Shown: positions 1 to 8,014, counted from the stretch's first letter. The stretch is DNA of 45,557 nucleotides from Collinsella sp. (GCA_019419555.1 DXZR01000004.1:1-45557), one strand, 5' to 3'. A program made the numbers and translations. Notes: generated by a model from the sequence alone, not told the origin.

Positions 1-1
1 G

Positions 2-733
2 CGCAAACGGCGCGCCTGTTTAGCGAAACTGGTGAAAAATAGATTGACGCTAACAAACATGTTCCTGATCAGGCTGGGCCACGTCTGGGACGAGCGCAAC
101 GCCGACGGGGCGAGGAAGGGATCCTGGACGCGCGCCCACTGGAGGTGGATATCCGGGATCAGGCTCGAGGGGCCCCAGCGCGACGTGCTCGAGTACTACG
201 TCACGGCCGCGAGGTGCGCGGAGTCGGACCGCCGGCAGCTCGAGAAGAAGGTGCTCGCCCTCGCCCGGACCGACCGGTGGCGCCCGGCCGTCGAGGCGCT
301 CTCCTGCATCAAGGGAATCGACACCCTGACGGCCTTCAGGCTCGCAGCCGAGGCGGGCTCCTTCACGAGGTTCCGGACGGCCCCGGCCTTCGCGAGCTGG
401 TGCGGGCTGGTCCCGTCGGAGCGCTCGAGCGGCGAGACCGAGCGGCGCGGCGGGATAACCAAGACGGGCAACCGGCTCGCCAGGACGGCACTGGTGGAGT
501 CGGCGTGGCACTACCTGACGTGCACGCCCCGCCCGAAGGCCCCGGCGCCCGGCGCGGACGTCCCCGCGGCGATCCGGGCGCGCGCCGACGACTGCACCGC
601 CAGGCTCTGCCGCCGCCGCGAGGCGCTGGCGGCGGCGGGCAAGAGCTCGTGCAAGGCAAACGCCGCCGTCGCGCGCGAGCTCGCCTGCTGGGTCTGGGAG
701 ATCGGGCGCCGGGCGGAGGGGACCCTCGGCTGA
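2..733 (+). CDS. IS110-family transposase, 5' end outside window
   Basis: The reading frame is open from the window edge to the stop at 733, so the N-terminal RuvC-like DEDD part lies upstream or is lost. The visible part has the family's C-terminal Transposase_20 (helix-hairpin-helix) region: LSCIKGIDTLTAFRLAAEAG, then FASWCGLVPSERSSGETERR and GGITKTGNRLAR. The Ser-rich stretch before the RRGGITKTGN block is where the conserved catalytic serine of IS110 enzymes lies (family knowledge). An internal GTG at position 32 exists, but the homologous sequence continues upstream of it, so it is probably not the start. The protein would move its own element by a DEDD/serine mechanism guided by an element-encoded RNA. 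Whether it is active cannot be judged from this half. Confidence 0.85.
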   Translation, partial: RKRRACLAKLVKNRLTLTNMFLIRLGHVWDERNADGARKGSWTRAHWRWISGIRLEGPQRDVLEYYVTAARCAESDRRQLEKKVLALARTDRWRPAVEALSCIKGIDTLTAFRLAAEAGSFTRFRTAPAFASWCGLVPSERSSGETERRGGITKTGNRLARTALVESAWHYLTCTPRPKAPAPGADVPAAIRARADDCTARLCRRREALAAAGKSSCKANAAVARELACWVWEIGRRAEGTLG

Positions 734-1003
734 CCCCGTCGGACAACAAGCCTCCCGCCGGGAGGGCCCGCGCCTCGACGCATCGCCGGCGCGCGTTCAC
801 GAGCCCTTTTTGGGCAGCCCAAGGGCCGCGCCCGTGAACAAGACTGGTTTCGGACGAGCGCGCCGGACGGAGAATCGAAATGCGGTGGGGTGCGCGGACA
901 TACCGGGCTGACCGCCGGCAGCGCGCCCGCAAGAGCCCGCGGATATTAGCTTGCCAGGCAAGCGTCGACTAAACGTGCAGCGTGCGCGGGCCCTCCCGAC
1001 GGG
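734..1003 (+). other. Structured 3' flank of the IS110-type element, possible guide RNA region
   Basis: These 270 bases after the transposase stop hold no convincing ORF but strong symmetry. GTTCACG at 795-801 pairs with CGTGAAC at 833-839 around two small G/C hairpins (GCCC/GGGC). A 20-bp near-perfect inverted repeat, one mismatch, sits at 754-773 and 984-1003. IS1111-type members of the IS110 family carry their targeting RNA (seekRNA or bridge RNA) downstream of the transposase and have subterminal inverted repeats. The layout fits that, but the RNA and the exact element end are inference. Confidence 0.45.
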
Positions 1004-1007
1004 AAAC

Positions 1008-1031
1008 GAAAAAGCCCGGTTTAAAACCGGG
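1008..1031 (-). terminator. Intrinsic terminator (minus strand)
   Basis: A perfect 10-bp stem AGCCCGGTTT/AAACCGGGCT (1013-1033 region) with a one-base centre is followed on the minus strand by TTTTT. It would stop minus-strand transcription coming from the remnants at 1.0-1.6 kb before it enters the IS element. Confidence 0.7.
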
Positions 1032-1227
1032 CTCGAACAAACACGCCTATTGACAATGGCTTTCTCATATTAGCAGCATTCGAAGCATAACAAGTCGCTG
1101 CCATTAAGGCACCGACCTCTTGACCAAGCAACGGCGTTTCCCAGCTCTCCAGAACTTGGGCTGCCGTCAACTTTATTCTATCCGCGAGCATCTGGTTTAC
1201 CAAATGGATTTTCGGTAAAGGAAGCAC
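1021..1227 (-). CDS. Unrecognised small ORF or gene fragment (68 codons)
   Basis: A 68-codon minus-strand frame begins at GTG 1227 and its stop falls inside the terminator stem. There is no clear ribosome binding site, and base composition is more A+T-rich than the neighbours. The stretch QMLADRI...ETPLLG...VGALMAATCYA faintly resembles the C-terminal ADP-binding part of FGGY sugar kinases; this is a guess from pattern only. It lies between an insertion sequence and a pseudogene, so a broken gene tail is as likely as a real small gene. Confidence 0.25.
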   Translation of the reverse strand: MLPLPKIHLVNQMLADRIKLTAAQVLESWETPLLGQEVGALMAATCYASNAANMRKPLSIGVFVRARF

Positions 1228-1245
1228 GGCACGCCCGCAAAACCA

Positions 1246-1633
1246 CTACGCCCCAAGTGCCGCCATGGGGATCACCGCCACGCCGTCGTCGCGTGTGTAG
1301 GCAATGCTCCCCTTTCCAACCACGACCGCCAAAAACGCCGGCGCGGCATTCTGGGCGGCAGGATTGGAGAGCACTTTCCTCTCCAGCGCCTTGAGATTTC
1401 TCGCTCCATCGTCTGCTTTCGCATCACTCAGCTTGACCTCGATGGCTCCCATCCGCACAGGTCCTCGGTCAGCTTGAGCCTGTTGAAGAGATCCAGGTGC
1501 GCAGCGATGGTCCTCTCGTCGGGGCCCGTCTCACCGTACGAGGCGTCCTTTATGAGCGTCTTGTACGTGACAGCCTGGCTCTCGTTCATGGCAAGAGCTC
1601 GCAAAAGGCCGTGTGCAAGCTCGGGCGATCATG
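1246..1633 (-). pseudogene. Remnant of a DUF4143-type AAA ATPase with an internal deletion
   Basis: The minus strand reads LLRALAMNESQAVTYKTLIK, then DASYGETGPDERTIAAHLDL and FNRLKLTEDLCGW (about 1475-1630). This is the middle of a DUF4143 ATPase. It then jumps to MGAIEVKLSDAKADDGARNL and VVVGKGSIAYTRDDGVAVIP, the C-terminal nuclease-like end (1246-1458). The roughly 100 residues that normally separate these blocks are missing, and so is the whole N-terminal P-loop ATPase domain. The junction lies in GGATGGGAGCC near 1455, where a short repeat may have driven the deletion. An in-frame stop precedes the first block near 1635. The family is ATP-binding, with a C-terminal PD-(D/E)xK-like fold, and its function is unknown. 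The 1246-1458 part could still be expressed as a 70-residue peptide, but this looks like decay. Confidence 0.75.
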
Positions 1634-1645
1634 CGATATACGAAA

Positions 1646-1720
1646 TTACGCCATTCTCAATGCTGTTTTTACGCCGTTCTCAATGTAGTTTTTACGCCAT
1701 TTTCATTGTAGGTTTTACGC
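1646..1720. repeat. 23-bp tandem repeat, about 3.3 copies
   Basis: TTACGCC begins at 1646, 1669 and 1692, and TTACGC again at 1715, an exact 23-bp period. Units read TTACGCCATTCTCAATGctg with small variations. The tract is not in a supported gene and sits at the broken upstream edge of the DUF4143 pseudogene. Confidence 0.85.
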
Positions 1721-1772
1721 TTGGCATCCTTAGCGCGACCCATTCCGAGCAATCACATCAGAGCGCGCTTGG

Positions 1773-3164
1773 TTATCTCCGCTCGCACATCTCGGCAAAT
1801 GAAATCAGCTTGGTATCTCCCCTGCTCGCCGCAGCTTCCTGACATCCTTGCGTAAAGCCACGCTTCGAGAAGATCACGTAGCTTTTATGCTGACGCCTAA
1901 AGAGCTCGCTTCGGTACACGAGCTTTTCCAGAACATCCTCGCCTGCCGGTTCGTTACGCCATTTGCACTCCGCAAAGAGCGCCGCGCCCTCTCCGTCGTC
2001 GACAATCAAATCGATCTCTTCCTGCGTACGCGTCCGATTGTCCGTTCCCCACCAACGGCCAACTGTTGCCGGCACCACACCAAGTTCGCCCGCGCGTGCG
2101 AGTTCGTACACGTATTGTCTGCATATAAGCTCAAAGACCGTACCCATGTAATCCGATACGTGCGGCTCAATGCGCCTATACGCCATCTCGGCCATATCGT
2201 TTTGAATCAGCCCAATGTTCTGCGGCACAAACTTGTACCAGAACCTAAACATCTGGTCGCTCAGCAGATACACGGCTCGCTTATTGCTCGTCTCGTTTAG
2301 GGGCAGCTCGCGCTCGACAATCCCAAGCGACGCCAGCTTATCCACATAGCTCTTTACGTTGCTCGCAGGGATTCCCATAGAGCTCGCAATCTCTGAGATC
2401 TTCGAGCGCCCCTGGGCAATTGCTTGCACGATCGCATCATATTGCTCGGGATTGCGGCACTCTTGCAATAGCAGGTTACTCGGCTCCTCAAAGAGATAGC
2501 CCGTAGGAGTAAGAAAAAGACGTTTGATGTTGTCCTCGAGCGATACGGTAGGATCGACTTTCTCGATATATGCAGGAATGCCGCCCGTCATGCCATAGCA
2601 AACCGCAGCGTCTTCGCGACCCATGCTCTGCCACAAGCCGAGGGTCGTCGTAAAATCCAGCGGCATGATCTTAAACTGGGCCGTACGCCTACCGTATAGC
2701 GGACTCTCGTAGCCCAGCACCTGCTCTTCCATGAACGAAAGCGACGACCCGCACAGGATAAGCATGAGCTTGGTCTCTTTGTACAAGTGATCGATCTTGT
2801 CTTGCAGCAACGAGCTGATCTCGGGATTCGATTGGGCGAGATAGGGATACTCGTCAATCACGACAATCAAACGTTCCGTGCGAGCCATGGTGGCCAACGC
2901 ATCGAACGCCTCGTCAAAACTACGAAACGACACACCTGCAGCACCAACCGAACCCGCAAGTATCGCCTGGCTAAAGCCGTGCAGGTTTGCCACTGCATTG
3001 GTACGACGAGCTTGAAAGTAAATAGCCTTCTTGCCTTGGATAAACTCTGTGATAAGACGCGTTTTACCCACGCGACGGCGGCCGTAAATCACAGGCATTT
3101 CAAAGGAGCCCGTGCCATACAGTCGATTGAGCTCGGACATTTCCACTGTTCTTCCGATAAACAT
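1773..3164 (-). CDS. ATP-binding protein, AAA/archaeal-type ATPase with DUF234 C-terminus
   Basis: 463 residues. The N-terminal P-loop domain has Walker A GRRRVGKT at residues 28-35 and a Walker B-like RLIVVIDEYPYLAQS near residue 100. A winged-helix segment follows in the middle (SKISEIASSMGIPASNVKSY). The C-terminus carries EIDLIVDDGEGAALFAECKW, the DUF234 restriction-endonuclease-like motif (D...ExK). Length is normal for the family. These ATPases are common in gut bacteria and archaea, often in several copies, with no established role; a DNA-acting or toxin-like function is only inferred from the PD-(D/E)xK fold. The start at 3164 is preceded by AAGGAAGG. Upstream lies a perfect long palindrome that includes the probable -10, so expression is likely tightly regulated, perhaps by the protein itself. 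Confidence 0.85.
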   Translation of the reverse strand: MFIGRTVEMSELNRLYGTGSFEMPVIYGRRRVGKTRLITEFIQGKKAIYFQARRTNAVANLHGFSQAILAGSVGAAGVSFRSFDEAFDALATMARTERLIVVIDEYPYLAQSNPEISSLLQDKIDHLYKETKLMLILCGSSLSFMEEQVLGYESPLYGRRTAQFKIMPLDFTTTLGLWQSMGREDAAVCYGMTGGIPAYIEKVDPTVSLEDNIKRLFLTPTGYLFEEPSNLLLQECRNPEQYDAIVQAIAQGRSKISEIASSMGIPASNVKSYVDKLASLGIVERELPLNETSNKRAVYLLSDQMFRFWYKFVPQNIGLIQNDMAEMAYRRIEPHVSDYMGTVFELICRQYVYELARAGELGVVPATVGRWWGTDNRTRTQEEIDLIVDDGEGAALFAECKWRNEPAGEDVLEKLVYRSELFRRQHKSYVIFSKRGFTQGCQEAAASRGDTKLISFAEMCERR

Positions 3165-3181
3165 AGGGCCATCCTTCCTTT

Positions 3182-3233
3182 GCGTTATAGCTAGCTATAT
3201 TATACCTTCCTATAATATAGCTAGCTATAACGC
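3182..3233 (-). promoter_or_regulatory. Perfect 23-bp inverted repeat over the ATPase promoter
   Basis: Arms at 3182-3204 and 3211-3233 match perfectly around a 6-base loop (CCTTCC on the plus strand). Each arm contains ATAGCTAGCTAT, itself a perfect 12-bp palindrome, so there are two identical operator-like sites. On the minus strand a TATAAT hexamer lies between them, 25-40 bases before the ribosome binding site of the ATPase gene at 3164. The most natural reading is a promoter flanked by two operators. A hairpin role in the mRNA leader is possible too. Confidence 0.7.
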
Positions 3234-3288
3234 AATTCGACAAGCGGCGCACGCAAAAGGGGCGGTACACCCCCGCACGTGGACCGTT

Positions 3289-3521
3289 CCGGAAAATGTA
3301 TCCCGTTCTGGAGCCAAAAACTGGGCCGTAGTTTCCGCCAAGCATGCCATCCGGAAAGCGTGTCCCGTTCTGAGCCTGAATTCTGGGATGCACTTTCCGC
3401 TGAAGCTTCTACCGGAAAGCGAATCCCATTCTGAGCGTCGAATCCGGGACGCAGTTTCCGGTTGAGGGCTGTTCCGGAAAGCTTGTCCCGTTCCGAGCGG
3501 CAATTCCGGGTCACGGTTTCC
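3289..3521. repeat. Array A of ~62-bp alternating inverted repeats (4 units)
   Basis: CCGGAAA...TCCC blocks start at 3289, 3351, 3412 and 3474 (spacing 62, 61, 62). Each is followed about 31 bases later by the mirror form GGGA...TTTCCgg (for example 3446-3461). Stems therefore form inside every unit, with the conserved ends CCGGAAA/TTTCCGG and TCCC/GGGA, while the 4-5 bases between them, the loop and the linkers vary. Open frames through the array arise from the repeat composition and are not credible genes. The same family reappears at 4849-5115 on the other side of the AbiEi-like gene. The remaining bases 3522-3740 show no gene I can support. Confidence 0.85.
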
Positions 3522-3740
3522 TCAGGTACAAGGCGACAGTCCGCCGCCCTTATCACATGCCTTCAAATATGCGATCCAGAAACACAAAACAGCAGATAGA
3601 ATGCTCTTTTTCAAAAAGTACACGTCCCGAAACTTACCAAGACTTCATATCCAGCTACCGTTCACGGTCGCCGATTACCGCCCACCGATTCAAACAAGAA
3701 ATATGTCGCCAAAAGCAGGCCATCTACCTGCATGGTTAGA

Positions 3741-3762
3741 TTTTGGTCAGCTTTTGGTCAGC
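3741..3762 (+). repeat. 11-bp direct repeat upstream of the AbiEi-like gene
   Basis: TTTTGGTCAGC occurs twice with no gap (3741-3751 and 3752-3762), 56 bases before the start codon at 3818. It may be a tandem operator; no regulator is known. Confidence 0.6.
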
Positions 3763-3817
3763 TGAGCGGCAAGTTCCAGCTGATACGTTTTTGCTACCCA
3801 AAAGGAGGCGGTAGCTC

Positions 3818-4816
3818 ATGACCCATTGCAATGACCAACTCATCGACCAACTGCTCACTCAAGCCGAACAAGAGGGCCGCTGTCTGATTCCCCCGAGCGC
3901 GGCGATCCGAAAAGCGCTCCTTCGGCGCACCGGCGGCACGGTTGTCTCGCTCATGCCGGGGTTGTTTGCGCGAAAAACGCGCTGGGATGAACTCAACCGA
4001 GCGCAACGCCATTGCGAGATTATCCGCGCCCTTGCGATCATCCATCCCGATTGGACGTTCTGCTCGTTTTCGGCAGCTTGCCTGCTGGGGCTCGAGGTCT
4101 CGTGGCGGCACCTGAACGTCGTGCATGTTTGCAGCTCGACAAAGCCGTCGGCTCGTCCGGGCTCACATATTCAGCGGCACCAGATCGAGCCGGCCGGAGC
4201 AATACGCAGAGCCGGCATATCGGTAACGCCGCCCATCCAAACGGTCACAGATTGCCTGCTGCAAACTGGTTTTGCCGACGGCATGCCCATTGCCGATTCG
4301 GCGATCTTAAAGCTCGGCCTTGCACGGGAACAGCTGATGGAGGCCGTTGAGCAACGAGCGACTGCCCGCAATGGTCGCGCAATTCGCACCGCCCTCACGA
4401 CACTTCGATATGCCGACGCCCGCGCCGAGAGCGGCGGGGAATCGGTCGCCCGAGCCGTCATGATCGAGACGGGCTTTGCGCCCGACTGGCTTCAATACGA
4501 GCTGACGGACCCCTTCGATTCGGCCAAGCCCATACGAACGGACTTTGCCTGGGAGCGCCAGGCGCGGGAACTCACGCTGGGCGAGCTCGACGGGCTCATC
4601 AAATATACCGACCAGACCATGCTGGCCGGACGCACCACCGCCGAGGCGCTCGTTGCCGAACGACAGCGCGAGGCGTACCTATCGCTCTACGGTCACCCTC
4701 TGCTGCGCTTTACCATGAACGAGGTCCGCTCGACAGGAATGCTCGCCAAAAAGCTGCAGACGGCAGGCATCCAGCAGACCGCGCTGCCGACATGGCTCAA
4801 CGATATTGAGCTGTAG
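3818..4816 (+). CDS. AbiEi-antitoxin-like / DUF559-like protein
   Basis: 332 residues, with start ATG 3818 behind AAAGGAGG (3801-3808). The N-terminal half follows the actinobacterial AbiEi-like layout: a helical start, then GGTVVSLMPGLFARKTRWDE and LNRAQRHCEIIRALAIIHPD, then FCSFSAACLLGLEV. The C-terminal half resembles DUF559/Vsr-type nucleases: RTDFAW (Asp242), GELDGLIKY (Glu256, Asp258, Lys262) and a closing REAYLSLYGHPLLRF. Together these are a D...ExDGxxK pattern of a restriction-endonuclease-like fold. Proteins of this shape are usually single genes without a recognised toxin partner, and none is seen here. A DNA-binding or nuclease role is inference. The gene stands alone between two arrays of the same inverted repeat, which suggests a cassette. 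Confidence 0.7.
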   Translation: MTHCNDQLIDQLLTQAEQEGRCLIPPSAAIRKALLRRTGGTVVSLMPGLFARKTRWDELNRAQRHCEIIRALAIIHPDWTFCSFSAACLLGLEVSWRHLNVVHVCSSTKPSARPGSHIQRHQIEPAGAIRRAGISVTPPIQTVTDCLLQTGFADGMPIADSAILKLGLAREQLMEAVEQRATARNGRAIRTALTTLRYADARAESGGESVARAVMIETGFAPDWLQYELTDPFDSAKPIRTDFAWERQARELTLGELDGLIKYTDQTMLAGRTTAEALVAERQREAYLSLYGHPLLRFTMNEVRSTGMLAKKLQTAGIQQTALPTWLNDIEL

Positions 4817-4848
4817 GAGCTGCTGAGCTTATGCCCGCCTGCCCACCA

Positions 4849-5115
4849 AACTGGGACACACTTTCCGGTTGGCAGCACCCGCGAAAACCATGTCCCAAAT
4901 TGAGCGCTCAAAACGGGATGTACTTTCCAGATGGCATGCCTAGCGGAAACCGTGTCCCGGAATCAAGGCCTAGAACGGGACAGACTTTCCGGTTGAAGCG
5001 CCCAGCGGAAACTGCATCCCGGAATAGACGCTCAAACTGGGACGCAGTTTCCGGTTTCCTGCTGTTCCGGAAAGCACGTCCCATTCTGGAGCCGAAATCT
5101 GGGACGCAGTTTCCG
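4849..5115. repeat. Array B of ~62-bp alternating inverted repeats
   Basis: This is the same family as 3289-3521. Mirror-form blocks such as AACTGGGACGCAGTTTCCGG (5035-5054) alternate with forward blocks GCGGAAAC...TCCC at about 4881, 4943 and 5005, and CCGGAAA at 5067, an exact 62-bp period. There are nine half-units, beginning 33 bases after the AbiEi-like stop. Only stem ends are conserved; loops and linkers differ. The array fills most of the 420-base gap to xdh; nothing else is seen there except a weak terminator. Confidence 0.85.
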
Positions 5116-5135
5116 TATGCGGAGGCGCTCCAAAC

Positions 5136-5168
5136 AAAAGGCCCCGGCTCGCGATAAAGTCGAGGCCA
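5136..5168 (-). terminator. Weak candidate terminator after xdh
   Basis: On the minus strand, GGCCTCG...CGAGCC with one bulge is followed after a few G/C bases by TTTTGTTTG. It lies about 70 bases past the xdh stop. The stem is imperfect and the T run is displaced, so the call is tentative. Confidence 0.35.
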
Positions 5169-5236
5169 AAGGCGCAGCATATACAGTTGATGTTGAGCGC
5201 GAACAGCCCATCAGCAATGGTCGTCCGCACCCCACC

Positions 5237-8014
5237 CTACCCGCGGTTGCGAACGCGGCTGTACGGCGTATCCACCATGGGCAGATCCGGACGCAGCTTG
5301 CCGTCGAATGCGCGATAGGCGTTCTGTACGGCGGGCGCCGTGGGAATCGTTGCGATCTCACCGATGCCCTTGCCGCCGTATGCCACGGGCAACAGCTCGT
5401 CCTTCTCCACGTAGATGGCGTGGATATTCGGAATCTCGGGCGCACGGAACAGCCCGAGCGTACCGTACCTTGCCTGGGGTACGCAGTCCTTGAGCGGCCA
5501 GTCCTCGGTAAGCGCATAGCCCATACCCATGAGCACGCCGCCTTCGATCTGACCCTGGATGGAGATGGGGTTGACCACCTTGCCGGAATCGTGCGCGGCA
5601 TAGACCTCGCTCACGCGGCCGTCATCATCCAGAATGACCACATGCGTGGCAAACCCGTAGCAGATGTGGCTCTTGGGGTTGGGAACGTCGGCGCCCAGCT
5701 TGTCGGTCGGCTCCAGGTACACGTAGCCAAACTCGCATCCCTCGAGCGCCTTGATGGCAGCCGCGGGATCCTGAGGATGCATACCTTGGCCGGCGACGAG
5801 CTCCTGCGTGCGCAGCTGATAGGCGCGACCGTCGTCGTACTCAATCTTGACGCCGTCGCCATGCGCGCTCACGGGAGTATCGGGTGCGGGCTTGCCGGCC
5901 TCGATGTCAAGCATGGCATCGCGCAGCAGGAAGGCGGCACCGCGCACGGCCTCGCCGGTCACGACCGTCTGACGCGAGCCAGACGTGGTGCCGGAGTCGG
6001 GAGCGTTCTCGGTGGAGCACTCGCCATTGGCAATGCAGCTCAGCGGCAGACCGCAGGCCTCGGCAACGTCCTGCAAAAAGACCGTGTTGCAGCCCTGGCC
6101 GATGTCGGACGTGGCGGCGTAGACCACGGCGCGGCCATCCTCGACGCGGATCTTGCAGCGGCCGGCATCGGGCAGGCCCACGCCCACGCCGGCGTTCTTC
6201 ATGGCGCAGGCGATACCGGCGTGTCCGGGATGCGCGTAGTAGGCATCCTTGACCTCGAGCAGCGTCTCCTTCAGTGCCGTGGAGCAATCGGCAATCTGGC
6301 CGTTGGGCAAAACCTCGCCCGGCTCGATGGCGTTACGGTAGCGGATCTCCCACGGATCCAGGCCGACCTTCTCGGCCAGCAGGTCGATCAGGCTCTCGAG
6401 CGCAAACTCGGACTGGCAAACGCCAAAGCCGCGGTACGCACCGGCGGGCGGGTTGTTGGTGTAGTAGCCAAAGCCGCGAATGTCGGTGTTCTGGTACTTG
6501 TAGGGGCCGACGGCATGCGTACAGGCGCGCTCGAGCACCGGGCCGCACAGCGACGCGTAGGCGCCGGTATCAAAGTTGATCTCGCAATCCAGGCCGGTAA
6601 AGTTGCCCTCGGCGTCGCAGCCCAGTGTAAAGGTGCCGTCCATGGCGTGACGCTTGGGATGGAAAGCGAGCGACTCGGCACGCGTGAGCTTACACTTCAC
6701 AGGACGCTGGAACTTATATGCGGCGAGCGCGGCCAAGTGCTGGATGGACACGTCCTCCTTGCCGCCAAAGCCGCCACCCACGAGCATGGTCTCGACGACC
6801 ACGCGCTCGGGCTCGCTATCCCAGCCAAACATGTGAGCGCACTCTTTGCGCGTGTCGTAGGCGCCCTGGTCGGTCGACTGCACCTTGACGCCATTCTTGT
6901 ACGGGAAGGCAACGGCGCACTCGGGCTCCAAGAAGGCATGCTCGGTAAAGGGCGTGGTAAAGCGCTGCGTCACGGTAAACGCGCTCTCTGCCAGCGCCTT
7001 GGCGGCGTCACCGCGCGTCACGTGACGGCTCTGGCACACGTTGTCCTTGAGCTCCACCGTGTTGCCAAAGGCAAAGAAGCTGTCGTGCAGGCGCGGGGCG
7101 TCGGCAGACCTGGCCTCGGCGATGTTGCGCACGGGCTCCAGCGGCTCGTAATCGATCTTTACGAGCTTCTTGGCCTTCTCGAGCGTCGCCTCGTCCTCGG
7201 CAACCACCAGCACGATGGCGTCACCCACGCAGCGGGTGATATCGCCCTGGGCGATCATGACGTCCCAGTCCTGGATAAGGTGGCCGACCTGGTTGACCGG
7301 CACGTCCTCGGCGCGCAGGATGCCCACCACACCGGGCAGGGCCTCGGCCTTGGAGGTGTCGATGGAGAGCACGCGGGCGCGCGGATACTTGGAGCGCACG
7401 GCGCTGGCATAGGTCAGGCCCGGCTGATCGAGCTCGTCGATGTCGTCGGGATACTTGCCCTCGCCGAGCACCTTCTTGCGCACGTCGATACGGAAGGCGC
7501 GCTTGCCCACGCCGTAGTCATCGCCGCGCTCCAGGTCCTCATCGATCTGCTTTTCGCCGCGGAGCACCGCAGCGGCCAGCGAGATGCCCTCGATAATCTT
7601 TTTGTAGCCGGTGCAGCGGCAGACGTTACCGCGAATGGCGTACTTAATCTGCTCCTCGGTGGGCTCGGGGTCCTCGGCGATGAGCGCTGCGCCCGCCATG
7701 ACCATGCCGGGAATGCAAAAACCGCACTGCACGGCGCCCACGGCGCCAAAGGCGTACACAAAGGCCTCGCGCACGTCCTCGGGCAGGCCCTCGACGGTTA
7801 CGATGTTGCGACCGGCAGCAAGAGCAGTGGTCAGCACGCACGCCTTGACGGCCGCACCGTCCACATGGATGGTGCAGGTACCGCAAGCACCTTCGGAGCA
7901 GCCGTCCTTGGCGGAATGGATATGCAGGTCGTCGCGCAGGTAGCGCAGCAGCGGTTTATTCTCCGTCGTCGTGCGCTCGACGCCGTTAACGGTAAAAGTG
8001 AATTCCTGTGCCAT
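5237..8014 (-). CDS. xdhA: Molybdenum hydroxylase, selenium-dependent xanthine dehydrogenase type
   Basis: 925 residues, with start ATG 8014 behind AAGGGA. The N-terminus is a fused two-[2Fe-2S] module: C39, C44, C47, C59 (CSEGACGTC...C), then C97, C100, C132, C134 (CGFC...CRC). The rest is the molybdopterin-binding part, with VGGGFGGKED, PPAGAYRGFG and GKGIGEIATIP, where Glu886 fits the catalytic base. No FAD domain is present. The fused shape and the neighbours ygfK and ssnA match the selenium-dependent molybdenum hydroxylase group, where selenium is a labile ligand and not selenocysteine; no in-frame TGA is needed. Probable reaction: hydroxylation of xanthine, hypoxanthine or a related purine in the cytoplasm. 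The exact substrate is not shown by sequence. Last gene of the operon that begins with the permease. Confidence 0.88.
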   Translation of the reverse strand: MAQEFTFTVNGVERTTTENKPLLRYLRDDLHIHSAKDGCSEGACGTCTIHVDGAAVKACVLTTALAAGRNIVTVEGLPEDVREAFVYAFGAVGAVQCGFCIPGMVMAGAALIAEDPEPTEEQIKYAIRGNVCRCTGYKKIIEGISLAAAVLRGEKQIDEDLERGDDYGVGKRAFRIDVRKKVLGEGKYPDDIDELDQPGLTYASAVRSKYPRARVLSIDTSKAEALPGVVGILRAEDVPVNQVGHLIQDWDVMIAQGDITRCVGDAIVLVVAEDEATLEKAKKLVKIDYEPLEPVRNIAEARSADAPRLHDSFFAFGNTVELKDNVCQSRHVTRGDAAKALAESAFTVTQRFTTPFTEHAFLEPECAVAFPYKNGVKVQSTDQGAYDTRKECAHMFGWDSEPERVVVETMLVGGGFGGKEDVSIQHLAALAAYKFQRPVKCKLTRAESLAFHPKRHAMDGTFTLGCDAEGNFTGLDCEINFDTGAYASLCGPVLERACTHAVGPYKYQNTDIRGFGYYTNNPPAGAYRGFGVCQSEFALESLIDLLAEKVGLDPWEIRYRNAIEPGEVLPNGQIADCSTALKETLLEVKDAYYAHPGHAGIACAMKNAGVGVGLPDAGRCKIRVEDGRAVVYAATSDIGQGCNTVFLQDVAEACGLPLSCIANGECSTENAPDSGTTSGSRQTVVTGEAVRGAAFLLRDAMLDIEAGKPAPDTPVSAHGDGVKIEYDDGRAYQLRTQELVAGQGMHPQDPAAAIKALEGCEFGYVYLEPTDKLGADVPNPKSHICYGFATHVVILDDDGRVSEVYAAHDSGKVVNPISIQGQIEGGVLMGMGYALTEDWPLKDCVPQARYGTLGLFRAPEIPNIHAIYVEKDELLPVAYGGKGIGEIATIPTAPAVQNAYRAFDGKLRPDLPMVDTPYSRVRNRG

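Noticed and set aside
3221..3556. Minus-strand ORFs through repeat array A (and 4831-5157 plus through array B)
   Set aside because: Translations only echo the nucleotide repeat in several frames; the 62-bp period is not a multiple of three.
3557..3739. 60-codon plus-strand ORF
   Set aside because: No ribosome binding site, no recognisable motif, odd composition.
5237..8014. Selenocysteine codon in the selenium-dependent xanthine dehydrogenase
   Set aside because: The frame is complete without an internal TGA; selenium in this group is a cofactor ligand.
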